In this document: positions 1-13,281 of the stretch, piece by piece
Position numbering within the stretch: position 1 is the first letter of the stretch
Layout of the letters: the number at the start of each line of letters is the position of its first letter
NCBI GenBank assembly: GCA_025618425.1
Contig: CM046842.1
Coordinates: forward strand, 21,722,340-21,786,339
From: Heliocidaris tuberculata
Taxonomy: Eukaryota; Echinodermata; Echinoidea; Camarodonta; Echinometridae
Direction: 5' to 3'
Length of the DNA stretch: 64,000 nt
The notes under the pieces: model-generated
The model's input: only the letters and a program-made list of their open reading frames with translations
What the model was told of the DNA's origin: nothing
Databases searched by the model: none
Made by a program: the position numbers and the translations under genes

Positions 1-700
1 CCATTAAGGTAATCATTCTAATGGTGCATATCGGTGTACTTCGCGAAACAGCTCTGACAAACTTCCACTCCATTTTTCCGCCAGATCTTTAATACTCAGT
101 GACAACTTTGATGTCGCAGTTGTAGTATAATAGTAGTAGTAGTAGTAGTAGACTTTATTGGATAACTTGTTTAGCACAAAGCTAATCTGCAGCAAGGTCC
201 ACCATTGACAAATCAAGAATATACAGTAAAGTAAAATAAGAAGGTCATGGTAAAATCATATACGGACAAATTTATTCATCTTTACTCTGCGCCTCGCCTA
301 TTCATACAATGTATGTTGAGAGCACGATGGGCATTAACTCTATGTTAAAGTATATGAGTTAACGCCCTGCTGGCACCAAACAGACGATATATTCTTATTC
401 TTATATTTGACTAATAACTCCGATGTTTATTTGAACGAGTGATGAATTACTTCACGATGAATGATTTCTAGGCTCTTCAGAATTGTCGAAGCGAATATGA
501 AAGTTCGACAGAGACTAAAGTGATCTAAAGTAATTGTGAGGCAGTGACATTTTTTGTTGTTGTTGAACAATGGGTAAATATTTGAAAATAATAATAACAT
601 TATTAGAGTTATTTATTTCATTATTGTTTCTTCTTCTTCTCCTTCTTCTTCTTCTTCTTCTTCTTATTATTATTATCATTCTTGCTGTTATTATTACTAT
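1..700. other. non-coding flank with trinucleotide microsatellites
   Basis: No supported gene. It holds a short TAG repeat near 128-152 and a CTT/TTA-rich tract at 625-680. Reading frames across it are low-complexity poly-Tyr or poly-Leu. Confidence 0.6.
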
Positions 701-703
701 TAT

Positions 704-1656
704 TGTCCCCGCCGAACGAAGTTCGCGAGGGGACTATGAAACGGGCTCCGTACGTGTGTGTGTGTGTGTGTGTGTGTGTGTCCGTCCGTCCGTCCGTCCG
801 TCTGTCCGTGTGTGCTGTTAGTGCTACTTCTCCGTCATTTCTTGGCCGATTTTGATTCCGATCTGTCCGAATTTTGTGTGCTCAAATGAATTACTTGAAA
901 ATCTGCTACTTCTCCGAATCATTTCTTGGCCGATTTTGATTCCGATTGTTTTATCTGATAGGGCTGGGTGGGGGCTTCCAAACTTCTACACAGAATTTTG
1001 AAATTCAATAATTATGCAAATTTATGCAAATTTATTCAAAATTGACGAAAAATGCTACTTCTCCTCTATTTCACATCGGATTTTTATTCCGATTGTTTTA
1101 TCTGATAGGGCTGGGTGGGGGCTTCCAAACTTCTACACAGAATTTTGAAATTCATTAATTATGCAAATTTATGCAAATTTATTCAAAATCGACGAAAAAT
1201 ACTACTTCTCCTCTATTTCACATCGGATTTTTATTCCGATTGTTTTATCTGATAGGGCTGGGTGGGGGCTTCCAAACTTCTACACAGAATTTTGAAATTC
1301 ATTAATTATGCAAATTTATGCAAATTTATTCAAAATTGACGAAAAATGCTACTTCTCCTCTATTTCACATCGGATTTTGATTCCGATTGTTTTATCTGAT
1401 AGGGCTGGGTGGGGGCTTCCAAACTTCTACACAGAATTTTGAAATTCATTATTCATGCAAATTTATGCAAATTTATTCAAAATAGCTGAAGGTTCATAAT
1501 GTTTTCATGTTTTATATTTCAGTTGTATACATGCATTGTTGGTATTCTCTTCTTTTGCATGCAGTAACATTATTATTTTATTCACTAAAGTTTTTCACTG
1601 AAGTTTTAAGGTTCAGGCTAGTTAATTTCCACAGATCTGCACTTCCGGCGGGGACA
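704..1656. mobile_element. HINE/'pearl'-like non-autonomous repeat with ~147-bp core repeats
   Basis: The ends carry an 11-bp inverted repeat, TGTCCCCGCCG at 704-714 and CGGCGGGGACA at 1646-1656. Next to the left end is a short palindrome (CGAACGAAGTTCG), then a GT run (about 752-780) and a CCGT tetranucleotide microsatellite (about 781-810). Then come core repeats starting GCTACTTCTCC at 822, 905, 1054, 1201 and 1348. The last four have a regular 147-149 bp period and share the block TTTTATCTGATAGGGCTGGG. Terminal palindrome, CCGT/ACGG microsatellite and tandem ~150-bp core is the plan described for Helentron-associated elements (HINEs) and bivalve 'pearl' elements. The class assignment is inference; the repeat structure is directly visible. 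Confidence 0.75.
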
Positions 1657-1842
1657 TTTATTACGCATTGCGTAATTTACTCATTCACTTGTTATTATTA
1701 TTATTATTATTATTATCATCATCATTACTACTATACTACTCTCATCATTATCATCATTATTGTTATTTTAAATATGTGACATAAATTTTTGCTTATTTAC
1801 TGCTGTCACTTTTCAGAACCGAGCACTGCGACAAGGACGACG

Positions 1843-4800
1843 ATGACGGAGGAGAAGACAGCTCGGTATCTCTCCCTGATCGGCCGATGCAGCGACGAGG
1901 GTAGAGCAAACTTCGAAAGCCTGGTGGAGAGCATTACGTCGGCAACGGAAGAAGACGTGGAGAGCATGGGAAAAGACGCAAGAGCTCAGGTTTGTAAATG
2001 TGAAAGTTGTCGTCTGTGTTCATGTTCGATGCGTTAAAACTTGTGTCATATTCCCCCTGAGAACCCACGATTATGGGTTTTTTTTACATCAAACACGTTT
2101 GCATCATAATTACCTCTTCTCACGGTTAATATCGGTACATACATCATCGGCATTTTGATGATTTATGTCAGCAGAAGATAAACACTATTTCGAATAACGA
2201 GCGCAAGTATATCGTTTTGAACTCTGAGAAGGAAAACAAGATTTCCTTACATTTAAGGAAAATACAGCATATTTACTCGTCGCTTGATGAATCGCATGAT
2301 AAAGAATATATATAGACCTATTTGAGCCTTTTGGACTTTAACCAATTTTTGACAACATTCCACGTTTTGTGGTTTGGCTCAGTAACCTTTGATTCAGAGC
2401 CCTAAAAAATATTGCAGATACATGAGGAGATAGAGCAAAAAATTTCTGCACACACTTTGTCCACATGTGATGCATGACCATATTGCATTTGATGCCAGGA
2501 TTTTTTAAAAGGAGAATAAGCTTCAATATCCTTAAACTGGCAACACGTTGGGAGGTTCAAAATCATTGCTTTTAAAATTTGTCTATTTTTCAACTTTGCG
2601 ACATTAATACATTGCAATTTATTAGAACCATGTACCACTAAAAGAAAAATACTATTGTTGCTATTAAATTTGAAGAACAAGGAGCACGTCAAGAAGAACG
2701 AGAAGGACATGAAGAAAACAGAGTATTACATGTCAGGTGTTTGTGGGGTATAAATTTTAAAACGGAGGCACATACCTTCTGGTTGTCAGGTTGTGTATTT
2801 CAAATATGTCAATTAGATTTCAAAAGGGGGCGGACCAGTTACCCCCCCCCCCCCAAAAGTAACCACTGCACTGAATTGGTAGGGCGAATGGATAACTCTA
2901 CTAAATTGAATTAGGATCCCATCAATACTGGAATTCTCCAAAGGTCACGGAGAATACAAGTAGTATCAAGCTGATTGGGAGATGGTAGATAAAATTTATC
3001 TATTGCACTCTGAATGCATCAATGCAGAATGGCTGCAGACATGTAGATGACAATATGGAGAAGGTTCAAATAGGCATGAGGACTATTAGATATAAACTAT
3101 TACATGGGGAGGTAATATCGAAACCTTAATCTATGGGAAGAAGTAAAAAGAAAAATATTGAAGAAAAAGAAAAACGAACGTTTTTTAGATCTTGATCTTG
3201 AGAGAGGCACAAGTCTGGAATATATTTAATAGGGAAATCATTTTTGCAGATGCTTCGTTTGGCGGATCTGCAACTAAATTGAATAATTCTATACTAGTAA
3301 CACTATATACTGTCGTATTTCTGATTTCTACGACAGTCAGTAAATTGCTTCGCTCATTGCCAGCTGCTCTTCATTTGTCTAGCGGATTCACTCAAAACGA
3401 CCGGATACAGGACTAATAAACACGACTGGTCATTAATATTACAAGTATTCCAAGGAATTTTTGCATATTGACTGATTGACTTCAAATACAAAAAAGAGGA
3501 TGAGAAATTAAGAATTTTCAGTAATGACCTTCGAAATGATAACGTTATCTTAAAGAACAAAGAGAGTGAAATTTTGAGATTTATTTTTACATATCAATTT
3601 CTCATTCGACCGTTTCTTGCACCTTTTACCACTCTCCTTAACGGTACGGTCTCTTCATCGCATTTTCGATTTTCGTTTTTAACAAAATTAACATCACGCT
3701 TTGCTGTCTCTATTTCTGTATAATCATACTTTGATTTTCTTTCTCTCATATGTAGGCAAGTCGAGCTAAGCAAGAAGCCGAAGATGCAATCCGAAAGATT
3801 ACGAAAGATCGAGATCGTCGCATCCGGGACATTCATCAAATGGCCGAACAGAAGAATAAATTGATTCATGAGAGAAAGGAAGCCTTGCTGACAGAAATCG
3901 ACCATCTCCGAGAAAGCTTTGAGAATACCATAAAAGACAGGAGAGGGCGGATCGAAACCCAAGTCAAGATGCAATCTGGAGCGAAGGCGAATCTGACCGC
4001 GGTCGAAGAAACAGAACCGTGCGATACCGTGCAGAACGTCGCGAAGGATAGTCTCGATTCAGTACGGCTGATTACAGCATCGTGTAAGAAGATCAAATTT
4101 GCCCGTCAGCAAAACGATTCTGAAGAGCTTATGGGTAGCTTGAATGGAGTGAAACACTCGTGGGAGCTGGCCCGTAGCGTGCCCATCCCAGCAAATATAT
4201 CCTACCCGGAGCTGCTGGCGAAGGGAAGAAATGGAGGCAGTGTCATTATGACGAACGAGGTTCGCTCTGGCCTTTTTGAAATGAATGCCGATACCCAACA
4301 AACGCGCACTATCGTTGCAGACGCGCATTTCGATATTTGTGACTGCGCGTGTGCACATAACGATACACTTGTTGTGAGTGACTACAATAGCAAGACGATT
4401 CATATTTACGATATGGCAGGCGCGTCTGTGAAATCGATGAGCATTCCGTCTGCTCGCGCTCGAGTAGCCGTAACGAAGGATGGGCTTGTGCTAGTTGGAG
4501 ATGAATTGAACAGGAAAATTTATTTCTTAAATCCGAGAAACGGTAAAATCATCCGGACCCTACCCATAGACGGCAAGAAAATCAACGGAATATACCACAT
4601 GAGTCGAGGCTGGATCGTGATACAAACAGGTATTACAACGATCAGTGTCTACGACGAATTGGGAGTTCTCAGAGAGACGATTCAAAATGGCGGCTGGAGT
4701 GAGCTCCGATGCGCGGTGAGTCGTGACGTCATTTACATCATGTACAAGAAGACAGACGACCCGACGACGTACGTCGGAATGCGCACCCCGAGTGGTAGAA

Positions 4801-4952
4801 TCGAGGTGATCGTTCGATGCAAGATCTCGAAGTTCCTGTTGTCCGAATTCATTGTGACGTCATCAGGCAACATTGCCATCAACGGTGACAATGAAATCTT
4901 GGTGTTCAATCAAGCTCCTGGATATGAAGCTGTTTTGAAGAGGTTAAAGTAA
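1843..4952 (+). CDS. coiled-coil / beta-propeller protein, TRIM-NHL-like (two exons seen)
   Basis: Exons are 1843-1989 and 3756-4952, phase 0 to phase 0, giving 447 residues. The acceptor before exon 1 is TTTTCAG at 1810-1816, the donor CAG|GTTTGT follows 1989, and the second acceptor is TATGTAG ending at 3755. Residues ~1-50 are helical. About 50-150 is a charged coiled coil (repeated RDRRIRDIHQ / LIHERKEALL heptads). From ~195 to the end, repeated strands such as VVSDYNSKTIHIYD, LVGDELNRKIYFLN and INGDNEILVFN look like blades of a beta-propeller. TRIM2/56-type proteins share this coiled coil plus propeller order, but no RING or B-box is visible. The frame is open across the exon 1 acceptor (phase 1), so an upstream exon could supply them; ATG 1843 is then only the first in-frame Met of this exon. 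AATAAA at 5007-5012 is a likely polyadenylation signal. The family is moderately sure and the function is not shown. Confidence 0.75.
2326..2725 (-). mobile_element. diverged copy of the TTAA-flanked CCCTTT MITE family
   Basis: Read on the minus strand, this intron segment matches the elements at 14353-14771 and 35248-35663. Shared landmarks are the 'cacaaaacgtgg..ggctcagtaacttttgattcagagc' type end, 'gtgcagaaattttttgctc', 'gcatcaaatgcaatatggtc' and 'ttgccagtttaaggat'. The matching is by eye. The outer CCCTTT termini are eroded, so this is an old, truncated copy. Confidence 0.6.
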
Positions 4953-5333
4953 CAGAAATATAAACGGGGCAAATTTTCATCGCAGTACAAATGGCAAACA
5001 AGGCTCAATAAAACGAGATGTTATGATGAACACCTGGCAATATGATATTGAATAAATTCTGATGAGTAACCGGTTTGTGAATGCTTGCCTCAAACAAGAC
5101 TGGCAGACGGCTCAATACAGCAACGGACACCCGTCATCTTTAGAAATAAATTCATAGGCATTCATTGTGCCACTTTTAAAAAAAAAATCACATATAATAT
5201 CCCCTGGTTCGGAAATACAGTTCAAGCAATATTTTCCATTATGTTTGTTCTAATTATTACATATTATTTTCCTTTTGATTATTTAATAGATGGTTTATAG
5301 ATGTTTACAATCCTGAAAGGTTGTTGCTTATAC

Positions 5334-5459
5334 CACAGTCACACCAACAAGACCGACGCCAGACCGACAACAGACCGAACAAAATATTACATTGCCACCA
5401 ATGGCTAAATATCGGTTGGTTTGGAGTCGGTGTGTGGTCGGTTTGGCGGTGTGACTGTG
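5334..5459. mobile_element. small MITE-like inverted repeat (CACAGTCACACC ends)
   Basis: CACAGTCACACC at 5334-5345 is perfectly complementary to GGTGTGACTGTG at 5448-5459. Inside, ACCGACGCCAGACCGAC and GTCGGTTTGG-type segments continue the pairing imperfectly. About 126 bp, no coding capacity. The target duplication is not clear. Confidence 0.6.
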
Positions 5460-6530
5460 TTATTATCTGAAGATATATTAGACGCTGGTCGTCCATTGTT
5501 AGGTCATATAAATGTATATATATATTTGTGTAAAATACGAACAAACGAATGGAAAGCGAACAGTTGATATTTTTAGCATGTTCATTAGTTCTTTTTGCTG
5601 CTGTTAATAGTTTAGCGTCAGGAAATACAGATTGATTTTTTTTTTTTCACGCCGTGTGAACAATTTGAAAGAATTAGAATTATGAAAATTATATTCTAAA
5701 CTATTTTTCCGTAGGATAATGCGATTTAGGCTGAAAATATCTGCGTTATGTAAGTCTGTGAATATACATCAATAAATGAACAATTTCTGAGATAAACCAT
5801 TGACGAGATTAACAAAATAGGTTTTATTAGTTATACTTATGAAAGACAAATTTGTCTGAAATGCAAGCCATTCTATACGACGGTATTGATATGTTGGTAG
5901 GCATTCTATTTCAATATCCGTTTATACAGAACAAAATAAATTCTTGCCATAAAAAAAAAAAAAATCCCTTTTTAGTGTATTAGTCTTTCGCAATAGATTT
6001 GAGGTTTAAATGGTAGATTTTCGTTGTGTAAAGTCGGTTTTTCAACGCAATAAAAATGTCATCATTTTATACAGTGTATTTTTCTATCGACTTATAGTTC
6101 AATATTCGATACATGCCAAAATTATACTGATAAACTTTAAGAAGACAAAAGTACATAAGTGTTCGATATTTGCGAAATGAAGTAAACGTTTTATATTAAT
6201 CATCATTCATTTGATGTTGTATGATACTTTAAGTGTATGCTGAGCTTCCTCAGTTTTCGTGGCATTCATTTCTTACTAGGACTTTGTAGTTGCATGGTCA
6301 TTGCACGTGAACCAAACCCCAAAAAGACATACGTTTATATTTTTTTAGATATTATCACTAAATTTGAATTAGGAGTGTTAGCCATTGGTCATTGACTTTT
6401 GACTTGAACAAAATGAGCAGTTATTTCTTTCTCCTTTTTATCTTTATCAGTTTGCTTTCTCGATGCGGAATATTTGACATGTAATTTTAATGTCCCAAAG
6501 ATGAAAAACAAGTTAAATTTAATAAGCCTG

Positions 6531-6675
6531 GGCCCTCTTGCATAAAAAGTTGCGTTTAATCGCAACTCAAAAAATTAAATGCAAGTCCCAAATACTCGAT
6601 CCTGATTGGTTGAAAATCAAGTTGCGTTTAAATTTTTGAGTTGCGTTTAATCGCAACTTTTTATGCAAGAGGGCT
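6531..6675. mobile_element. MITE, family A (GGCCCTCTTGCAT ends), copy 1
   Basis: Terminal inverted repeats start GGCCCTCTTGCATAAAAAG, followed by GTTGCG, and are mirrored at the right end up to 6675. The direct triplet CTG flanks both sides (6528-6530, 6676-6678) as a probable 3-bp target duplication. The interior is also nearly palindromic (TTAATCGCAACTC). A second copy lies at 30503-30648. Confidence 0.8.
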
Positions 6676-8135
6676 CTGTACATGCATATTTGTTTTTTTT
6701 TAATGGTTTGAAAATTGACTTTAGCCAATAAATCTCCTTATCAAATGCGGGCCATTTGATTAAATGCAGGGCATTTGATTAAATCAAATTATCGCATTTG
6801 CTTTTTTTTTTTTTTTTTTTTTCCTGTGGAGGGGGGGGGGGGAGGGGTTAGAGGAGGCTGAATTTTACACAAAACAATACGTTATTTTCTCCTTCTTCTC
6901 CACTTTTCCTTTGTAATTGTGACGTAGAGGTGACGTTGTAAAACAGTGTAAGATGTGTAGCGCCACCTCTTGTGGTAGCCACTGGTGGTTAAACCAGTGA
7001 CAGACGGTTTTACAATGATTATGTGCCATCATACTTCATCTATAACCGATAACCACGTGCAGCCTAAGAACCCAACTGTCAGGTCATAATAGGATCACGC
7101 AGAGGAGCAATTTCAGACTAACAACACCACATCACGTTGCAATTGTTAGGTGCTGGTGTTTGACATGCTTATTACTTCCTTCACCAATGGCTTTAGATAA
7201 CTGCTGTCAGTTAATCACCAGTATGAGATAACCGTGCCAGTTCAGCACAGGTTATTGTTTGCTCTCTCCAGCTACAGTGATGTACCTACGGGGGCAGCAC
7301 TGGGGCAACGGAACCAGCCCCCTCTCCTTTCATCGAAATGCGATTTGTGTTTTTTTTTAAATAAGAGAGAGATACTGAAGAGAAGGGACATGGAAAATTG
7401 GAGTCAAAAAGACAATTTTAGACCCCCCCCCACATACACACACGCACACACACAAAGACACTCCCCTAACTTTGGCCATGCTTATAATTTGCATGCAACC
7501 AACCTAGCAACACATGTGTCTCGCACCCCCACCCCCCCCCCCCCCATAATAACAACGCCCGATCAATGGTTGTACCCATGCCACGTCACATTCTCCAGCT
7601 AGAAAAAATATTTTCTTATTTTGTTGGTTTTGTTTTTATTGTCTAGCTTTGATTAAATCAATAAAATGATAGTTGACGAGCCTCAACGTCTAAATTACTT
7701 GTGCTTGTATACGTGTCTTTTACACTTTGTTCATATTCGCTTACGAAATTGTGATAATGAGAAAAAAGAAAAGAAAACGACAATGTTGTATCTTATTGCT
7801 ATTATTGTACTACTTTATTATTCTTTATTATTAATCATTATTATTATTATCATATTTATATTTACTAGTACTGTTATATTTTTGTTATTGCTATCATTAT
7901 TTTATTATTACTATAATTATCATGAAAATCATTATCATTGTCGCCATTATAGTGTAATTAACATTATTATAAATATTGTTGCTGTGTTGTTGTTATATAT
8001 TCATAAAGTAGAGAGTTTAAAGTTTAAAGCGTTGATATTTACATATGATTTGCAATTGCACACCACACCTGTCAAATGATAAAACCAAATAGAAGAAACA
8101 AATAAAGTGATAGAAATAATACTCCGATAAGAGTC

Positions 8136-8332
8136 ATGATGAGTTTCAAATTTTCGACCTTTTATTTAAGATCATCTTCAGAAACTAAAACATCAGTGAA
8201 CATGAAGTGTGTATTTATATTGTCAGAATGTTTGACATCAAATGAACTCAATAAATTAAATTAACAATCTTATGGTTCCTGAAGAAGATCTGAAATAAAA
8301 GGTCGAACATTTGAAACTCATCATTATTTCTA
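8136..8332. repeat. foldback element with ~50-bp arms
   Basis: The left arm (8136-8187: ATGATGAGTTTCAAA..TTCGACCTTTTAT..) pairs with the right arm (8275-8332: ..AAATAAAAGGTCGAA..TTGAAACTCATCAT), with a few mismatches and about 90 bp between. No open frame. Confidence 0.65.
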
Positions 8333-9682
8333 GCATTATATATTCACACCCTCTGTGGTAATAATGGATTCCGAACAAATAAAACAACTGAATTATTGCA
8401 TTTTGTTTTGACTTTTATTATAAATCAAGATGTTACAATACATATATTAGAAAGAGCACATCTCATCCGGAACGGGGCACTGATTAAATATCTCTTCATT
8501 TACTTGTGCATACACAATTACTTCTTCCATAAGCATAACAGACATCTTTCATTACATGAAAGAAACTTCCAAGGTTTATTGCTTCACAAATCCAATCTTA
8601 TCAAAGCATTTTATACAGCATATTGGTAATATTTGGCATTTTCATAGCATTGATTTTATGTTAGTACAGCCATTCGCCTTACATGCTTTGATTTGTACAA
8701 TTCGCAATACATTTGCAATTACATTACATTAATACCATAGACACTTTTTTGCGTTACCATAGGTATTGCACCAATAACCAATACTAATATGGCAACTACG
8801 AAACAGAGTACATTAATATAATGTTCAGAATACTCGGTTTATATAAGAACATTTGCGCGGTATTACATCCCAGTAATATGACTCTTTCATGTTAACCTCA
8901 GTTAATTCTTGATTTGTGCAAGGGGGTGAACTATACATCAGTAAATATCTTCCCCAAGTTATGACTTTATGTAGTGCTGATACTAAGGTGACGAAAAAGT
9001 ATCCGTCTGATCGTCTATATACATGCTAAGCACCATTTAATAAAGTCCCTTTCGCTCGAGTGGCCTATATTATTTAACGACCATTGGATAATGGGTAAAG
9101 AATGATTTATAATACAGCCATGCCATAGAAATAATTCATCACTTATTCCACACATTCATAAATGAACAGAGATATACATGTACATGGATTCCGTATAACA
9201 CGTGTTCATGTAGATTTCGATTACGTGATATTACATGGACAAGAAGCTAGAATTGAATGTGAACACTGATATCAAGGTTCATTATGGCACAAAACAGATG
9301 ATACATCCTCAATAAGATATAGGCCTAACAAAATGAACTGAAGCAATCAAAAGCAGAGGAGCAGATAGTTTGTGTGCACATTCCCCAGGTGATAATACTC
9401 GGCCCTTCTCTTGAAAATAATAATGATAAATAAACAAAAACATAAGAGCCGCAGCCAAAATTCAAATCCACTGGGATCGCGCGTGGAGCAGAGGGGTAGG
9501 AAAATGGCACCCAAATGGCATCAAGTTAAATGACCTATCCATGTTCATCAGATCAAGAACCATCATCTTAACATAAAATATTTTGGAAGACAATATACAA
9601 GTTTTCAAGAATGATAACGTTCCCCTGTATCCGACATAAATTCGGTGAATCTCAATCAACATGGACTTTAAATTAAAATTTT

Positions 9683-9741
9683 GATTTTTGAAATTGTCAT
9701 TGTCAAAAAGATATGCTACAATGACAATTTCAAAAATCAAG
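9683..9741. repeat. short near-perfect hairpin
   Basis: TTGATTTTTGAAATTGTCAT, continuing TGT, pairs with ACA ATGACAATTTCAAAAATCAA across a loop of ~13-17 bases. The stem is about 23 bp and perfect. It could be a small foldback remnant; a microRNA precursor is possible but nothing else supports one. Confidence 0.5.
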
Positions 9742-9916
9742 GGTTCTTACAATCATTATCGCAACAATACAGTTAAATATACATGTATGTATATATATGT
9801 TCTAGTAATATATATACTGAATACGTATGCGATACCAATATGCCTGACACCGAACACTCTTGGTATTCCTTCATCTTTTTCGCACATATTCTTTTTAAAA
9901 AAAATTAAAAATACAT

Positions 9917-10060
<144 letters not shown>

Positions 10061-10196
10061 TTCTAGGGATATTTATATCTATTGCATCGGCGAACCTCTA
10101 TTCAATTTTCTTTTACTTCCTACATTCTTCAAACTAGATCATTATGCTATGCAACCCAGTAGCTCTTTAATATATATTTTGCGATATTTGGATCTT

Positions 10197-10256
<60 letters not shown>

Positions 10257-11141
10257 AATTCGGGGGTTAACAACTGAGATATCGTAATTGTTGATAAAAA
10301 TGGGACACATTCAACGACTGAAAAGAACGGTTAGTACCGTCTTTCTCTGTACATAATAAATTATTATTAATAGATTTCACTAACGAATACATGGAATGAT
10401 TAGGCCATTAATAGGAAATAAATTTACTTTTAAATATTTCAGAAAGGAAATTTATCTCATTCATTAGTAGAGTTGCAAATTCGTTACCTCTCATTTCAGC
10501 ATGAGTTGTTGATTACTATGATTATATACATATTTACACCAAAATAAATAACCACGAAATAACAATTAAGGGTATGGAAGAAATTGCAATATCAATAAAG
10601 ACAATAGGCTTACCAAGCACACAAGATTACTTGTTATCTTAAAAAATATAATTTTGCGCACTTTTCAAGCTCACGTATATAAAGAGATGAGTAAGGGACA
10701 TTTACATTACTTATTACAAAATACAGGTGCTTTTGGATCGAGCAATTTTTGTATTTAAAAAGAATATTCAGTGTGCGTTAACATAAAGTAATCAAAAATT
10801 TTCAAATCCTTTCAAAGATCTCATTATTTTATAAGCAAATGTAATGTACCATGATTGATTCATATTGCTATGACAGTTCATGATACTCAATAGCCCTATC
10901 TACCCTGTAAGATCAGCAAAATAGATTTCAGAAATATATGTATAGGACGGATATAATTTATCAATGAAACAAAAATTATTCCACGGCACAATTCACAAAA
11001 TTGTTTTGCACAAAACGGCAACACTGCACACTTTCATAATATCTCATTATTTGAAAGCAGTACTTATCGCACATTCTTTCGTATTTCGGTAAAACGAGCA
11101 GTGATTGGAACATTTTACAGAAGTACTTCATGTACATCACG

Positions 11142-11331
<190 letters not shown>

Positions 11332-11751
11332 TACTTATACATGTATGTATAAAGCAGTATAATTCTGATACTCAAAGCATTCAATGAATTACTTCCTACC
11401 AGGAACCCATATATACACTGGGTGGAAAGTGGCAAATAAAAATGAATGCATCGTCAAAGACATTATTTATGGACCAGGGTTTAAGCCCATGAAAATACCA
11501 TCTTAACTTACTCAAGTCACTTCTCGCTTACGACAACTTTGTATACCCTTACATATTTTACAGAGATTGCAATGGGCTGGTTATGTTATATTTCATTGGA
11601 CCACCTTTCTTCTTGATTTTGACTGATTAAAATAGTGCTAGATTTTTACAGTGATGACTAAAGTATACTCAGATTGTTGTGATTTTTTTTTTCCAGCAAT
11701 ACCTGCGATTACTATTATTGATATGATATTGATACGATATGATTGATAGTC

Positions 11752-13228
11752 TCATAATGGGGTCTTCGTCCCCTCTTCCTTTCCATAACTGGTAGGGATC
11801 ACAAAGAACAGCTTCTGCAGGAATATTGTCAGCGGCTCTGTAAATTCAAGAAGAGATGAGCGATAAAACAATCATTCATTTCAAATTTCATTCTCAGCAA
11901 ATTAGGGACGTTTTATTTATTTTATTTCTTCATAGGCCTATATAGAAGGCATTCACACAATTTTTCTGATAGTGCATGTATTGCTCTGAATTTACAATTT
12001 TTTTAAGTCAGCTTATTAGTTCCTGATGTGGCTCCATTCTGCACTTCCATATGGAAATATGAGCAACAAAACACATAAGGTTACTAAGTACCTCTAAGAC
12101 ACTCAAACATAAAAGTTTTCAGTATTCATTTCTTCAAAAAATAATTGGCCTGGAGATTACACTTTAGGCTAATTTTATATCCCATAACAGTATGGACCGA
12201 TTCAGTTTCATTGTCCATGCTATAGCTAGCAAATGGATGACTCTCCTGTTATATGGAAGATGGGTGAGAGGATACCATAAATGGCTAAGCGAAATAATAA
12301 CAACTGCCACAGATTCTATGACAAATTTGCTCTCAGCCAATCAAATGGCATGATTTCAGTAGCTTATATTAGTTCTTGAAGTTGATAATATTTTTATGAA
12401 TTTGTTTACCCAGGGAAGCCTATTCAGCTTCAATGCTGTTCTTCTTGAGGGCCCTGCAATTATTCCTCATTTACACTTGGGTGGGGAGGAACAAGTGTGA
12501 GTAAAACATCTTGCCTAAGGATTTAAGCACCCAGTTGGGATTGAATTCAGGACCTCTCGTATGAGATGAGAGTCACGAGCCTTCACCAATATACCACACT
12601 GATCCCACTTTTAAAACAGATTGGTGAAAAGTTTTTAGGGCGCAGGTGCACTTACTCATGCCCTTCAATTGCAGCTTATACCAAACGAAGACAAAGAAGA
12701 CTGGAATCCCGCACAGGATGAAAATGAAGGCATAGAGGAACTCCAATGCTGGAGTGTTGATGATCGGGGCGAGGATGAGATACAGAGATGCCAAGAAAAC
12801 CAGTATTGGAACTACGATTGGAATCTGGGAGGCAGGAATGCAAAAAATATAAAGCTTATTATTAGTTTCTCCTTAGAATTAAGGATTTTACACAACAATT
12901 GAACTATACCATTTTCAGCTTCAATAGTCGAACATGAGTGTTCAAGTAACATATGCTCACAGTAAGGTTGTTGGTAAAAGAGCAAGGAATTTAATCTTTA
13001 AAATAGCGAGATATTTCTGAAGTGACCCTCTTTCTAATACAAAGATATATTGTTAGTACCATAATAATCTTTGTTTACAAATACAAATTTGAATAATTGA
13101 ATAATTGTTGAAATATTGTAATTCTCTAACTTGGCACTCTAAACATATATTGGATTTACTTTTCTTAATCCAATTTCATCATCTATCATGGGCCCTACGT
13201 CTCTCTCTCTCTCTCTCTCTCTGTATAA

Positions 13229-13281
<53 letters not shown>

